From assembly GCA_019671135.1 (NCBI GenBank), contig JAHRHY010000010.1, forward strand, positions 1,984,001-2,048,000: a stretch of DNA of 64,000 bases. Direction: 5' to 3'. The notes beneath the pieces were generated by a model. It was not told the origin of the DNA, made no database searches, and worked only from the letters and a program-made list of their open reading frames with translations. Positions within the stretch are counted from its first letter, which is position 1. Every line of letters starts with the position of its first letter. Below, piece by piece: positions 10,451 through 22,645 of the stretch. A program made the translations under genes and the position numbers. The DNA comes from Linnemannia hyalina. Its lineage: Eukaryota > Mortierellomycota > Mortierellomycetes > Mortierellales > Mortierellaceae.

Positions 10451-13400
10451 TTACTCGCTAAGCGCCATGAAAATACCCATTGTCGGAGAGGATGTATATG
10501 AAAGAGAGCAAAGAAAACGCGTGAGCAACAACGACGAATATCATACTCTAACAACCACAACATCAACTAGCTATCCAGAGAAAACTTACGTGAAGATGAA
10601 GAGGTTGTTGGTGGCGGCAATGGCGATCGAGTTCTCGTTAGGATGCCAGGACGCGTGCAAGATCTTCTTGGTAAAGTCAATCGACTCGACATTGATATCG
10701 TCCTTCTTGCCGTTCTTGGTCCGTGCCATCATCTTGTTCTTGGCCGATCCCACTCTCTTGGCCTTGAACGCACTCTTGTCCGCCTGAAGAGTCACATCGT
10801 TCTTGCCATTGCGATCGTAAATGTAAAAGTTGTTGTTGTACGATCCAGTCAACACATTGCTATTAGTGTCGTTATTATTGTTAAACAGAGAGAGCAAGAA
10901 CAAAGACATTAGTAGGTGCATAGATGAAATATCAAGAGCACACATAGTTTGCGTGTGAGCACATAACACAAACAACAACAATAAATGTATAGAAACATTC
11001 CACATGCTAATAGCTGATTGGGAATGACAACAAAGAATAACAAACATCAAGAATAGAACAGGACTTACTTTCCGTCGCCAGAGAATGTGCACTCAAACTT
11101 GTCAAAGATGCAATCGTTCTCATAGAGATCGCACAGCTTGTTGCGCAAGTGGTCGTGGATGTTGATGGTCTGCACAGGTCGGCTCTCCATGTTGATATCC
11201 CACACCTTCAATGTCAAGTAGTCGCGCGAAAGAATGTATCGTCCATCTTTGCTGAACTTGACATCCGAGATCGACGAGATAATCTCCGAGAAAAACGACT
11301 TGTTGCTTGGGTCCTCTTCCTCCTCGAACACTATTTCGTTTTCACAGGGCAATTAGAGGCGTTGTTAGTAAGAGGCCAAAAGTACTTGAGTCGCGTCTTT
11401 GATACCGTGTTTGAATCCATGGAGAAAGAACTTACACTTGGCGTGTTGGTCGCAAAGGGCAGATTCACGCATGTCACTGAGTTTGATGGTTCCTTTGCTG
11501 CTACTGTACATAAAGAGGTTGCAGTGGACAGGGTGGAATTCGGCCGCAGTGATGACCTCAGTCAACTCCTCCATATTTACAGGCTTGATGTCCACAATGT
11601 CTAAACAAAACAATGGGTAGAATTTGTGTCAGAGAATGAGGGCGCCAATGCAAAATAAGCATGAATCCGTACAGATGTCAAAGGGTGCCAAGGACTTACT
11701 GAAACTCTGATCGCTGATGTTGAGGTTCCAGAGGTTGATGCGCAAGTCGTCGGCAGAGATGTAGGTCTCTCCGTCCGAGTTGATAGAGATCGAGTTGATG
11801 TGGTAAGCGTGGGCGTTGGCATAGACCTTCCTGGGTACTGCCGCAACAATGGTGTCGTGATGTGTAAGCTTGGGCAGTCTGAGGGGGGCTCCTGCGGTCG
11901 GTACGTGCTGGCCATCTCCATGGTTGTTCTCTGCCACAACCTTGATCGACTTTTCAAAAACCTTCCATAGCTTCACCGTCTTGTCTATGAAGTACAAAGT
12001 TGAGAAAAGAATTCGTAGAGTGAGCTTTCCAGTCTTCATTTCGTGCTGCAGTTGGATAACAGGTGAAGCAGTCAGTGAACGGTACCGTTGGTCGAGAGCA
12101 AGAAGTGGGCCGAGTTCTGGCGCTTGCACCACTTGATCTTGTTGATCTTCTCCTCAATCTCTAAACTCTTCAGATAGTCGAACTCAGGCTCGTGTGACTG
12201 GAACTCGGTGTGGAATCTGTACTCGCAGCCCTTTTTCTAAGCGCGTGAGTGAGAGAGGTCATGGTACAGTTCAGCATCGGGGATTTCGATATATCGTGAC
12301 ATGTCAGGACAGTATCAACAGACGACATAAACAAAAAGACAACGATAACGTACTCCTTCGTTACGCTCAAACAACACGACACGTCCACCCTTGTCTCCAG
12401 TTGCCAGGTAGTCTCCAGTATGATCGAACTCGACTGTCGAGATAATGTCGGCTATTATAAGGGTATATTGACAAACAAGAACATAGGTGTTAGTACTCAA
12501 TTACTGTGGAGATTGAGCAATTGAGCAAGAGTAAGGTGAATTGCTTTCACTATCCCCTCACTCTAGCTTGTCGTTCCTTCCATCGTTCCTTTGTCCCCTC
12601 TCCCCATCCTCCCGGGAATGTTCTTTCCCTACTGTGACAACAGCAACAGCAACAAAAAAGATAAAAAGTGCTACCCCCTGCATAGCAGCAATGTAGCACT
12701 GTAAAAAGGAGGGAAGACAGGAAGGGGTGGTTTGGATTGCGACTTCCGAGACAAACACGAATCGCTTTGCTGGGGACCCCCCAATCCTCACTTGACTCTG
12801 AGAACATTCGGCTGTTTGAACACCCTTTCACTCTTTAGATCGCCTGTCTCCGGTCTGGGCTCCCAGTTATTATTCACGCTGTCGGCTCTACTGATGTCCT
12901 CATATCCTGGAACCCAAGCATGTAAATGCTATATGTCCAATGCTTGCTATTTTCATGTGTCCAGGGATATTTACAAGAATAAAAAAGTTCTGTCCTGTCC
13001 AATTGACGGTAATCCAATGTCAAAATAGCAGAACAACAACAAGAGTGCCTTTGGGCTGTAGTTTGCTATCATTAGGGAATATCCATGCCTGTCTGCACAC
13101 AGTCGAGGCGATTGTGTTATTGTCTATCGGTATCCCTGCTTGTTGCCTTGTCTTCTTGTCTTGTTTACAACCTTGTGTACCAGCAGGCCCAAAAAAAGAA
13201 TGGTATGACGTCTTTTACCATTCATGGCTCCAAGCTCGCCCCATACCAACAATACCTCACTCCACGCCCGATTGTTGTCCATTGAAAAGAAAAGAGAGTG
13301 AATCTCGATTTCTCATCCACGCAACAACACCTTCCAGCCTACTTGTGTTTGTCATACACCCATAATGTCACACTTCTCTTTTCTGTAGGGTAGGGCAAGG

Positions 13401-14322
13401 AACGGAATGTAAAAAAAAAGTGCATAAACGATAAACGTGAAAAAACATCCGTAAACAACAACCACTACAACAAACAAACAAACAAACAAAGGCCCTTTTT
13501 TGCCTCGTCATTGCTCTGCTCGCTGTCTTCCTTTGTTATTGTTGTTGTTGTTGTTCCTTGTTACCATTCACACTTTTTGTTTTGCAATCAAGATCGAAAG
13601 ACCAAAGAAAAAAAAGCGGAGGATGGAAAAAGGTCCAAGCTTTATGCTTTGAACATAAAGAGAGAGAGGAACGTATCCCCGACACGACACGACACGACCG
13701 GGGTTTCTCCCCTTCGTCCTTCTTTGCTCGTCGTTGTTGTTATTCTCATCCTGAATCATTCTTCTTTTCTCTTCTTCTTCTTTTCGTTCTTTCAGAGACG
13801 CGAATAAACAAAAAAGGAGGAAAAGTAGAATTGAAATTCTCCAGTATGGTATGTGTGAAAAGGGTAGTGGTGGTAGGTAGATGGGGCATGGTATGGTATG
13901 AAACGCAAGTCCTGACTGGCAAAGGAGAAGAGGACTCCTGTGGTGATTCTGTAGCCGTACACGCCAGGCACTGTTGCTGTCGATCTGATCACTCTTGTAA
14001 AACAGATGACGCTAAAGAAAATGAGCGCCTTTTGTTGGATCTTATTGTTTGACTTTTTTTGTAAGCGAGTAATTTCCATTCACTTTTTGTGCTGGTGCTG
14101 AGTAGTGGTGGTGTTTTGTTGGTGCTATGTATGTATGGTACCCTTTAGCCCCTTTCTCCTTCTTCATTCCTTGTAGTGTAGGCAATAGTGAAAGAGTGAA
14201 AGAGTGGAGAATAGACGCGAGCTTCGTGATAGAACCAACTCACCTTCGGTGATGTCCTCGACCTCGCCCTTGTCTCCGAAGCACTGTGCAAATTTCCAGT
14301 TGTGCTCTGTTTCTGATGCCAT
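10451..14322 (-). CDS. CDC55: PP2A B55-type regulatory subunit (Cdc55/PPP2R2A homologue)
   Basis: Minus-strand exons, 5' to 3': 14322..14244, 12451..12354, 12236..12086, 11984..11700, 11600..11436, 11330..11069, 10859..10590 and a proposed 7-nt last exon 10457..10451 (Thr-Glu-stop), totalling 438 residues. The protein starts [17 protein letters not shown] and runs as a seven-bladed WD40 propeller. Signature blocks include [56 protein letters not shown] and TNNLFIF. B55 targets the PP2A catalytic core to substrates in mitotic exit, cytokinesis and stress signalling. Human PPP2R2A is about 447 residues, so this model is full length. The first intron is 1.8 kb, far above the local norm. The terminal micro-exon is inferred: without it the frame stops inside the GTAAGT donor after IFT. 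Confidence 0.93.
12452..14243 (-). other. Unusually long first intron of the PP2A B-subunit gene
   Basis: The 1,792-bp intron runs from donor GGTGAGT to acceptor AATAG. Most introns nearby are 60-150 bp. It contains no convincing ORF or recognised RNA gene. Low-complexity patches include ACAAACAAAC repeats near 13470-13490, TTGTTG runs near 13540, and GACAC repeats near 13680. It could carry transcriptional elements or an unannotated ncRNA. Confidence 0.75.
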
Positions 14323-14762
14323 GGTTTTGCTGTCCTGCTTTATGTATGAGTTAGTGCCGAGTGTGTATGTTTCCTGTCTCCTGAGTGAGTGATTGAAAGT
14401 GAATAAGAAAGTGGGTTGAGAGTGCAGTATGTGAGTGTGTATGTGCGAAAGAAAAGAAAAAAAAAAAAAGAGAGATGAATGTTGTTTGAAGAAAGAAAAA
14501 AAAGAGAGGCGTGTGTATGAGGGTGGCACTGGGGGAAGAATTCACGATCGCATCACATTCGCATGCCCATCAATCCACATCCACACCCTCAGGTTGTAAG
14601 AAGCAGTCCCACTATCACCTCTTGCTTGGCTGTCCCCACACACGCACATCTTCCATCATCGCAACGCGTTCACGTATTGGGACAGGGTCTGTTTTTTTTA
14701 CGCGTCGCTTGTTGAATGTGCAAATGGCTATCAAACTACGCATCAATTTAACAAAAATAACG
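14323..14762. promoter_or_regulatory. PP2A B-subunit promoter/5' UTR and permease 3' flank
   Basis: 440 bp between tandem minus-strand genes. On the minus strand, CT- and CA-rich tracts (about 14400-14520) precede the PP2A ATG, typical of a fungal 5' UTR. No gene is seen. Confidence 0.5.
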
Positions 14763-17274
14763 TCAATAGATGACGGTTAACTCAGCGACGACAACAGAAA
14801 GAGCTACAAATATGACAACAGGCATCACGCCCATATTCCACCTAAAAAAGTTCCAGAACCCAACATTACTATTCTTGCTCCTCAACACTGCATCCCACAT
14901 CAGCCCCGCCAAAGAACTTATCAACGTCGTGCACGCTCCCAAGTTGCTCCCGACCACTAACGCCAATACACAACCCCTCACAACCGCCGGCTGGTCAATC
15001 GTCAACGGCGAGTTCGCGAAATTTGGATGCTGGAGTATTCGGGCTACCAGAATAGTCATCGGCACGTTGTTGAAGAGGTTGCAGAGCAGGACAGAGATGA
15101 AGCCGATCGCGTAGGTGGCGGCAATGTAGTTGGGCACCAGACGGGTTGCCCAGGTTGCAAAGATGGCGATCCAACCAGAGTGGGATAACCCTTCGACCAT
15201 GATAAACATGCTGAGGGTGAAGGGGAGTATTGACCAGGGCATTCGGATCCCGATACCGTAGATCAACGGGAACCGTCTTTGGAAGCGACCAAGGAAGGTG
15301 TTCTTGGGTGCTCTGGTGTTGAGAGCCATAGACCGGACTGATCCTACCTCAATTGGGAAAGGGATGGTAACCTCGTCGGCGATAGTAATGGAACCCTTTC
15401 CTTGAGCTACGGCACCAGCCTTCAACTGGCCTGCTTCCAACATAGGCGAGTGGAGCTGGACAGGAAGAACAATGTCCTGACCAGGAACAGCAATCTCGGG
15501 TAGCCAACTCTCCACTTGGTTCATCTCAAGACCCTCCAACCCAACAACATCCACCTCTCCACCATCTTCCTCCTCTTCCTTCTCTTCCACCTCACTCAGC
15601 CCACCCTGAGCCTGACGATACCGTCGAACATCATACCAAACATCCCTTCCAAAAGCGATCATCGCAAACGGTCCCGTCACCATCCACACCGAGACATGCG
15701 CGAACGAGGTCCCAATCAAACAAACCAACGAACACCCTAACACCGCCAGTCCGAACACAGCCCCCGCAGGATCCTTCAGACACGACCGTGGGTCGACCAT
15801 GGGGATCTTGATCAATTTCGGGATATATCTCTCATGACGAAAGTTGAATCGGAGCATGATGTAGCAGGCGGCGATGGATGCGATGCAAGGGAGGAGCATC
15901 CAGGCGCTGTACTCGACGAATGAGATTTTGTAGGCTTGGCAGACCACCACGTTTGTCAGGTTTCCGATGTACAGTGCCATTGACGCTATTTTATATACCA
16001 TTGTTGAAAGAGAGTGTGTTTCAATGTTAGTGGATGTGTGTGTGATGTATCATTGTAAGTATAATGGAACCATGGAGGGTGTATCCATAAAGTGGATATG
16101 AGGGGCATGATGGATATGAAGGATATGAGGTAATATGTTTTCTCTATTGCAAGTGTAGTACTTACCGATATTCGCGGTCTGCAGTTCGGCCATAAGAAAG
16201 GCAATGGGGGTAGCCAACTCAACGGCCTGGGAGAAGTACACCAGAAAGGGAGTCATGGTCAAGATGACCACATCGTTGCTGGCAAGACCACTCATAATCG
16301 ACGACAACAAGAAAAACGCCAAGAAGATCCTTTGTCCTCCTCCACCGCCTCGTCGCGAGATCCAGAACGCAGCGTATTGGAACACCCCTGTCATATCTAG
16401 ACTAATGCATATGTACGCCTTTTGTTGTTGTTGTTGAAAAAGGGAATAGGGGGAGGAGGGAATTAAAAAAGGTTAGTGCATGGATGTTCCGGAGTTTTTT
16501 TTTTATATCTGTCATACTTGACATCCTTCTAGATGGACAAGAAATCCAACGGAGAAACAAAACTCTAACACGCATAGCTTTCGTGGATGAACGAACCAGA
16601 GAGAAGAACAGGACCATAACCGCGTAGGGTTCGACGCCACTGGACGGCTCGCCCATGATCCCATCGCGCACGCTCTGACCGTTAATTGAGCGTGTTGCTA
16701 ATAAGAACAACACACCGAGGACAGGGGCCGTGGCAATGTTGAGTGTGATGTCATAAGGAAAAGTTTTCTTCCTTTTCTGCGAGCCACCTTCCAGATTGTC
16801 ACTCGTGTTGTTGTTGTTAGTGGCAGTGGTGTCATTGTTGATGGAGTTGGTAATGATGATGTTGGTGGTGGCTGGAGTCTTGGCAGACAGGGAGTCGTCC
16901 ATGTTTTCTTGTCCATTTTCAAATTGCGAACTTGAAGGAGTTGGGCCAATCTGAGGGTTGACTCCTTCAGGAAGCGCATCAGTATTAACAGCCATGCTGT
17001 TACTAAGGCAACCACCCTCGCAATGAGTCCGGATCTGATCAGTCTCAGATAGAGTTGGTGGCGTCTCTTGAACTGATCGATTCGCAACACCATCGCCGTC
17101 AGTATCAATATCAGGTATGGATGTTGCGGCATCGGTCACCTTCTCGTAGACGGGGATGGGGAGGGGGATGCGAATGGGGCGGATAACAATGACGATGACG
17201 ACCAAGAAGGTGATCACAGATAGCCAACTGTGGGCAGTGAGATTGGTCTCGTTCGGAGGGTCCATGGGGAGCAC
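14763..17274 (-). CDS. ArsB/NhaD-superfamily anion permease
   Basis: Minus-strand exons 17274..16597, 16418..16166 and 15985..14763 give 717 residues, with phases 0 then 1. It is a polytopic membrane protein: one helix near residues 16-34, then a hydrophilic Thr/Asn-rich loop to about 170, then repeated hydrophobic segments. Family signatures include SGLASNDVVILTMTPFLVYF, IGNLTNVVVCQA, LFNNVPMTILVARIL and VGSNLGACTTLISSLAGLMW, matching the paired substrate-site loops of the ArsB/CitT/NhaD ion-transporter superfamily. A second acidic loop (EEKEEEEDGG) divides the two halves. The family includes bacterial arsenite pumps and the animal P protein; substrate and membrane are not predictable here. 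An alternative start is Met4 (MDPPNETN). It is divergent from the zinc-cluster factor gene. Confidence 0.85.
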
Positions 17275-18325
17275 GGGGATCGGACAAGTGAGTGTGGGGA
17301 AGGGACAAGGAAGGTGTATAGAACGAGAGAGAGCAGGAAAGAAGCAGTTGAATGAGAGTGTAGGAAAGAAGCAGGAAATGAATGAGGAAGGAAGGAAGGA
17401 CTAGGAGTGCAGGAGGGAGAGAAGGGGAAGGAAAGAGGGGTATAGAGATGCAGGGATAGATTGTCAATAATCGAAGTGGAGGAGGGAAAGAGACGAGAAG
17501 AGAAAGAGAAGGAGGGAAGAAGTTGAAAGAGGTCTAAGAACTGAACAGACAGGGTAGTCAAGCCATTTATGAGCTGAAGTGGTGTCGTAACGTGGATTCG
17601 CGCCAAGGGGAACCTGTGACCTTGTTCATTCAGTTGTCCAGTTGCCCACATGGACCAAAAAAGGCAGACTGCACCTCCTTCCCTTACTCGATCTCGTACA
17701 TAACATACGTGAATGGCGGCCTGGCTGGCACCTGGCGACTAATGGGAGACTTCAAAGAGAAGGTATCTGTTTTCCATCTAGGCGTTCAATGCAGAGTGAG
17801 AGTGGAAAAGCAGATGGCAAACCTGTACAGGGCCAATGAAGCGGTATGTTTAGATACTAAGCAAATTCAGCACAGGGTGACAAGATAGCTGTTTGATTCC
17901 TGTTTGAACTTCTTTTGTTATTTATTAATCTCGCCTTTCCCTTGTTCTTGTTTCCATTCAATGGTGCACTCTTCTCCTCTCAACAACCCATACACCTGCC
18001 TTTCCTACTAGATTCTAGCTTCCAGTACTAGTTTCTATATCCCTCTACTCTCCTCTGCATCGAATAAACACCTACATAGAAACATCTCCTGCTACACTTC
18101 ATCCTACTTTCTTCTATCCTACCTGCCCCTGCCTTCCTTCCACCTTCCCTCGTGTCCATCCTGATCTCAATCAACCGAGAGCTCAGTCCGGACTTGCATC
18201 TCCTTCTCATCTCATCTCTTCACTTCACTTCACTTCACTTCTCCCTCTTCTTTTTCATTCCCTCGCATTCAAAATCACTTTCAACAACTCAAATCATCAA
18301 ACACCACTAAATTCAACATCACACA
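17275..18325. promoter_or_regulatory. Bidirectional promoter region between permease and zinc-cluster factor
   Basis: About 1.05 kb between divergent start codons. The left part is GA-rich on the plus strand (17280-17540) and the right part CT-rich (17940-18260, with a CACTT repeat near 18220-18240), so both transcripts have pyrimidine-rich leaders. No gene is supported inside. Confidence 0.55.
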
Positions 18326-21300
18326 ATGCACCCCTCCTCTTCCCCGACCCTCACTTCCTCTCACTCAACAGAGCCACTCTCATCTGAACCATTCAGACAA
18401 CAGCAACAACAACTCTCGTCTGGGATCCATTCGTCGCATATCCAGGCGGATCATTCCTTCCGCCCTCAGGAGGGCAGTAGCGGCCCAGACTTCGGCCATT
18501 ACAAGCAGCACCAATACCCATCGCAACAGCAACAGCAGCAACAGTATCAAAAGCACCAAGAACAACGACACTACCAACGACAACCGCAACCGCAACAGCT
18601 GCAGCAGAAGAGATCGTACCACCAAGAGCAGCAACAAAAAGTTCAACAACAACTCCAGCAGCAGCAGCAAAATAATGGGCAAAAAATATATAGTAAACCC
18701 ATGATCGCCGACTCACACAACCAGGGATCGTCCTCCCCTTCCTTCTCGCAGTCCCAGACTTTGCTCAAATCGAACCATAGAGCTCAAAGCGATTCTCTTA
18801 CCCAAGAGATGGGGCCCACTCGATCCCACCACAGAGGTACATCCACCTCGTCAGAGTTCAACAACCATCCTGTCCGCTTCAATCCCAGCAGAAAATACAC
18901 CACCGAGGCAACAACTTCTTTTTCGTCCTCTTCTCCAGCGGCCAATGGCCCTTCAAACAATGGCTCTTTGTCTCCAGCATCTGAGCAAGGAAAGAGCCTC
19001 GCTGGACCTAAAATCCATGGACAGTCAACACCTCTACCATGCATAGCCTGCACCATGTCGAGAACGCTATGCGATGGAAGGTCCCCCTGCAGTACTTGCC
19101 AAATGAATCGAGCACGATGTCACTACGAGGGTGATAGTAGCAGCAACATGCGCTACCATGACAACAACGGCAATACCTCTCCATCGGGTTACCAACAGCA
19201 ACAACATCAGCAGCAATACTTAAGTCACCATCATCACCATAACCAGCAGCAGCAACAGCAGCAACAACAAGGACAGGACAAGGGACGATATGCCACTGAT
19301 GGTCGTCGGAGGTCCCACTCTGGGTCACATAGCTCTCGCTCTCCCTCTGGTTCCGATTCTAGCTCCGCATCGGGCTCAGGCTCAGGATCGTCCTCGTCGT
19401 CGAATGAGGGCAGCAACAGAAACAATAGCCAAAAACGGTCATCGCTGTCGTCCTTCCACGGTTCTCCTTGTCCTCCTCCACAGTATATAAGGGTGTCTCC
19501 ACCACAGACCTCTAACCACGCAGCGATGATCTCAATTCCGCCCCTCCAACAACAACAACAGGAACAAGAACAGGATTATTCACGCCAGAACAACAAAGTG
19601 ACCTTGCCCTCGATATCGTCGCTGTCGATGGGTTCGTCCATTGCACCCCTGACATCTGCTTCCTCCCTCCTGTCAAAAACGCCCTCCTCTTCGTCCTCCT
19701 TGGCAAACTCAAATTCACGATCCCCACCCTCGTCCGCACCAGCGGCTTCTTCTTCTTCCTCTTCCTCCTCTCCGTCCAGGCCAACAACGACAACAATGCC
19801 CACTGACCGTGGTAATGACGACGCGCATTGGCCTGCCTTGTTGTTTGTATTGTCTGCTGTACTTTGGAGGGAATACAATTTGATTGGGCAGTGTCGGCCA
19901 TACCGGTTTGCGGTTTCCTCAAACCGGATTTTCATCCGCTTTACTCTCCTTGCCTTCACACTACTCCTCATCTAACCTCTTCTTCCTCCTCATCCTTTCC
20001 CTTGCCTTTCCGTCGTATTACCACCTCTATTTTATGCCCGTCTCTCGAAAACACCTGAATTCTGTTTATAGACCTCGACGGCTCTTCCTCATCCTCTGCC
20101 TCAAAGCCAAGACCAGTTCGGCCCATCCTCCCGGCCCAGAGCCTCACTGCACCTCGTCTGTTGCAGCCAGCTTCTTTCGATGCTTTTTCCAGCAAGCGCC
20201 AAAATCTCACGAAAAAACACCACCCTACCCCACATCACCAGCAGCAGCAGCAACCACTATCACTGGCGCAGAATCAACAACAGCAACAGAGGACTTCCCA
20301 GACGCCAGGCGATGTTCTTTACTCGCTGTCGACCGCTAGCATCCGCGCACGCAAGAATGCCGTGGAGATGGAAAACATCCAACGTGCAAATCAGCTCTAC
20401 GAAGAGTATATCGCTAAGATCAAGGCTGTCAGCGAGTCGATCCCACCAGCACCAACAACAACAGCCAGGACCATTCCCACATATCAGGACGATCCCATGA
20501 ATTCATACAAGATGGACATTGACCCGATTGACATTGCCGCAAACGCTGGATCCTTCAACCCATACCCCAACAAGGCCACACGACTGAGTCCACTGGGAGA
20601 GAAAGACTTGGGACCCATGGAAGGTCTTCAGGGGATGTTGCGGTTAGGAATGCTCCACAACTTGGTCCAACAGTACTTCACGCTCATCCACCCGCAGTTC
20701 ATGATCCTCCACAAGAACAATTTCCTTTTCCGGTTCTGGGCAGAGTATGGGCCCTTTCCCGAGGCGTACGAGATCCACAGCCAGCTCAATGGGAAGCCGT
20801 GTTCAGGGGACTATGCAACCGAAGGTGGAATAGTGGCGCATAAGAGTAGTTGTAGCGCTGCCGCTGCTCCCGCTGCTGTGACTGAGCCGTCGTCGTCGAG
20901 GCAAGCGCCAGAGAAATCTAGTTACAGGAGCAGCCCACTCTTGCTACTGTCGATGATGGCCTTGGTCTCTCGACACCTCAACGACCGGTCGCCCATGAAG
21001 AGTACCGCCGAGGAGAAGTATCGACGTGTCCAGGATGGTTTGTCTTTGTACAGCCACGACCGCAAGGTGATCGAGCACCGGTGCAAGGAAAAGCTGCAGG
21101 AAGGAATGCTACAGGATCTCATGGAGACGGACGAGCATGGACATCGAGACTTGGACGGCGAGAACTTCCGGGATCGAGGAGAGCAGTACTTCTGTTGGGC
21201 GACCGAGCTGTTGAAGTCTCAGTATGAGGAGCCCTCACTGACGGTGATCCAGTCGTTGCTGTTGTTGCGAGAGTATGCCGTCATGGCCGGGAATCACACC

Positions 21301-22645
21301 CAGGCGTACATGTATGGTGGCACTGCGATTACGATGGCCTTGGTTCTTGGATGGGATCGTGCGCATCTGATACAGAACTCGAGTAATGGATCGCACGGAC
21401 AGTCGGGAAGTCAGGAGTTTGCAAAGAGGTCGGAGGAAGAGAAGGCAGCGCAGGCAACGCAGCGGGAGAACAAGGCCAAGGATGAAGAGCAGAGGCTCTG
21501 TTGGTGGCAGTGCTTTATTGTCGATCGCTGGATGTCAGCCGCCTACAACCGCCCCGTTGTAAGTTCTCTTTCCCATTCTTGTTTGTTCATTCGGAATGGA
21601 ACGTTACCAAACAGGAACCTAATTTGCCGTCAAATCGATATATTAATAGAACATCCCGGTGCATGTGTTCGATAAGACTCATCTGGGTCCGGCCCCCAAG
21701 ATCATCTCGATGTCACGACCAGGAGACGACCCCTACACTCCACCAACAATAGGAATGGAGTTGATCCCTATGGGTTCAGGAGTGCCCTCACCCCGGACTG
21801 TGGGACTACCTCCAGCTCCGTACCGAGCCAAATCGTTCTTTGACCAGCAATGCCGACAGGCTCTACTTCTGGACGACATCTTGGTGTTCCTGTCTACTTG
21901 GTCAGATGAGCTGTTTGTCAATCCTGCGGCGTTTGATAAGCTTTCGGGTGCTCTGGATGACTGGCATCGAGACCTGGCGGATTGGCAGACGTTCCCGTTT
22001 TCAGGGATCGTTGCTCCACCCAAATCGTCGATCAGCAGACCTTCCACCCAGAAGTTTGCTGCCACCATTCCTGTCACGACTCTCTCTAATGACGGTAGTA
22101 GCAGAAGCAACAAGCAACATCAGCAGGAAAGACGAGATATCGTTCAATCAACTCTCCTCGGAATCACATTCCACACAATCAGGATCCTTCTCTACCGCCC
22201 ATTCCTCCGGACAAACCTCCGTCACCCACCCTGTATCCCGTCCCGCGCTAGACTTGCATGCGCCCAATCCGCCAATGCAATGACGTCCCTTGCAGAGTCG
22301 CTTATCAACTTGACGGACGCGACTGTTCAACCTTGCCTTCTAATGCGCCACCAATTCTCGCTGGTCACAGCGGCAGGTATCCAGTTGATGAATGCTTCTC
22401 TGGAGGATGAGCCGCGGCTGTCGACGCCGGCCAAGATTAATTTGTTGAAGACTATCCGTATCCTGAGGGATGCTGATCGGTCGACCTTTGGGCCTCCTCC
22501 TCCTCCTGTTGGTAGTGGTGATAATGGTGGTACAGGTGCTAATGGTTTCCGGGATGGGTTCCATCAAGTGCTGAGGGAGCTCTTTCCTGGACAGATGAAG
22601 CATATGCCCGACCTTCTTGGTCCTTCGGCTTCTTCATCAACATAG
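18326..22645 (+). CDS. Zn2Cys6 fungal transcription factor with Fungal_trans-type domain
   Basis: Exons 18326..19811, 20072..21558 and 21650..22645 join in phase (1, 0) to 1,322 residues. A canonical zinc cluster, C-x2-C-x6-C-x5-C-x2-C-x6-C, lies at Cys 239, 242, 249, 255, 258 and 265. It is preceded by a 230-residue Gln/His-rich segment and followed by polyGln and polySer stretches. The middle and C-terminal regions, from LQGMLRLGMLHNLVQQYFTLIHPQF onward, look like the helical fungal-specific regulatory domain, with a RLCWWQCFIVDRWMS motif and an AAYNRPVNIP segment. It should be a nuclear DNA-binding regulator; the target pathway cannot be read from sequence. Zinc clusters usually sit within the first 100 residues, so the internal position is less common. 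Its neighbour permease is a possible but unproven target. Confidence 0.9.

Noticed and set aside
18380..18716. Minus-strand Leu- and Val-rich frames (100-107 codons)
   Set aside because: Antisense readings of CAG/CAA repeats in the zinc-cluster factor gene.
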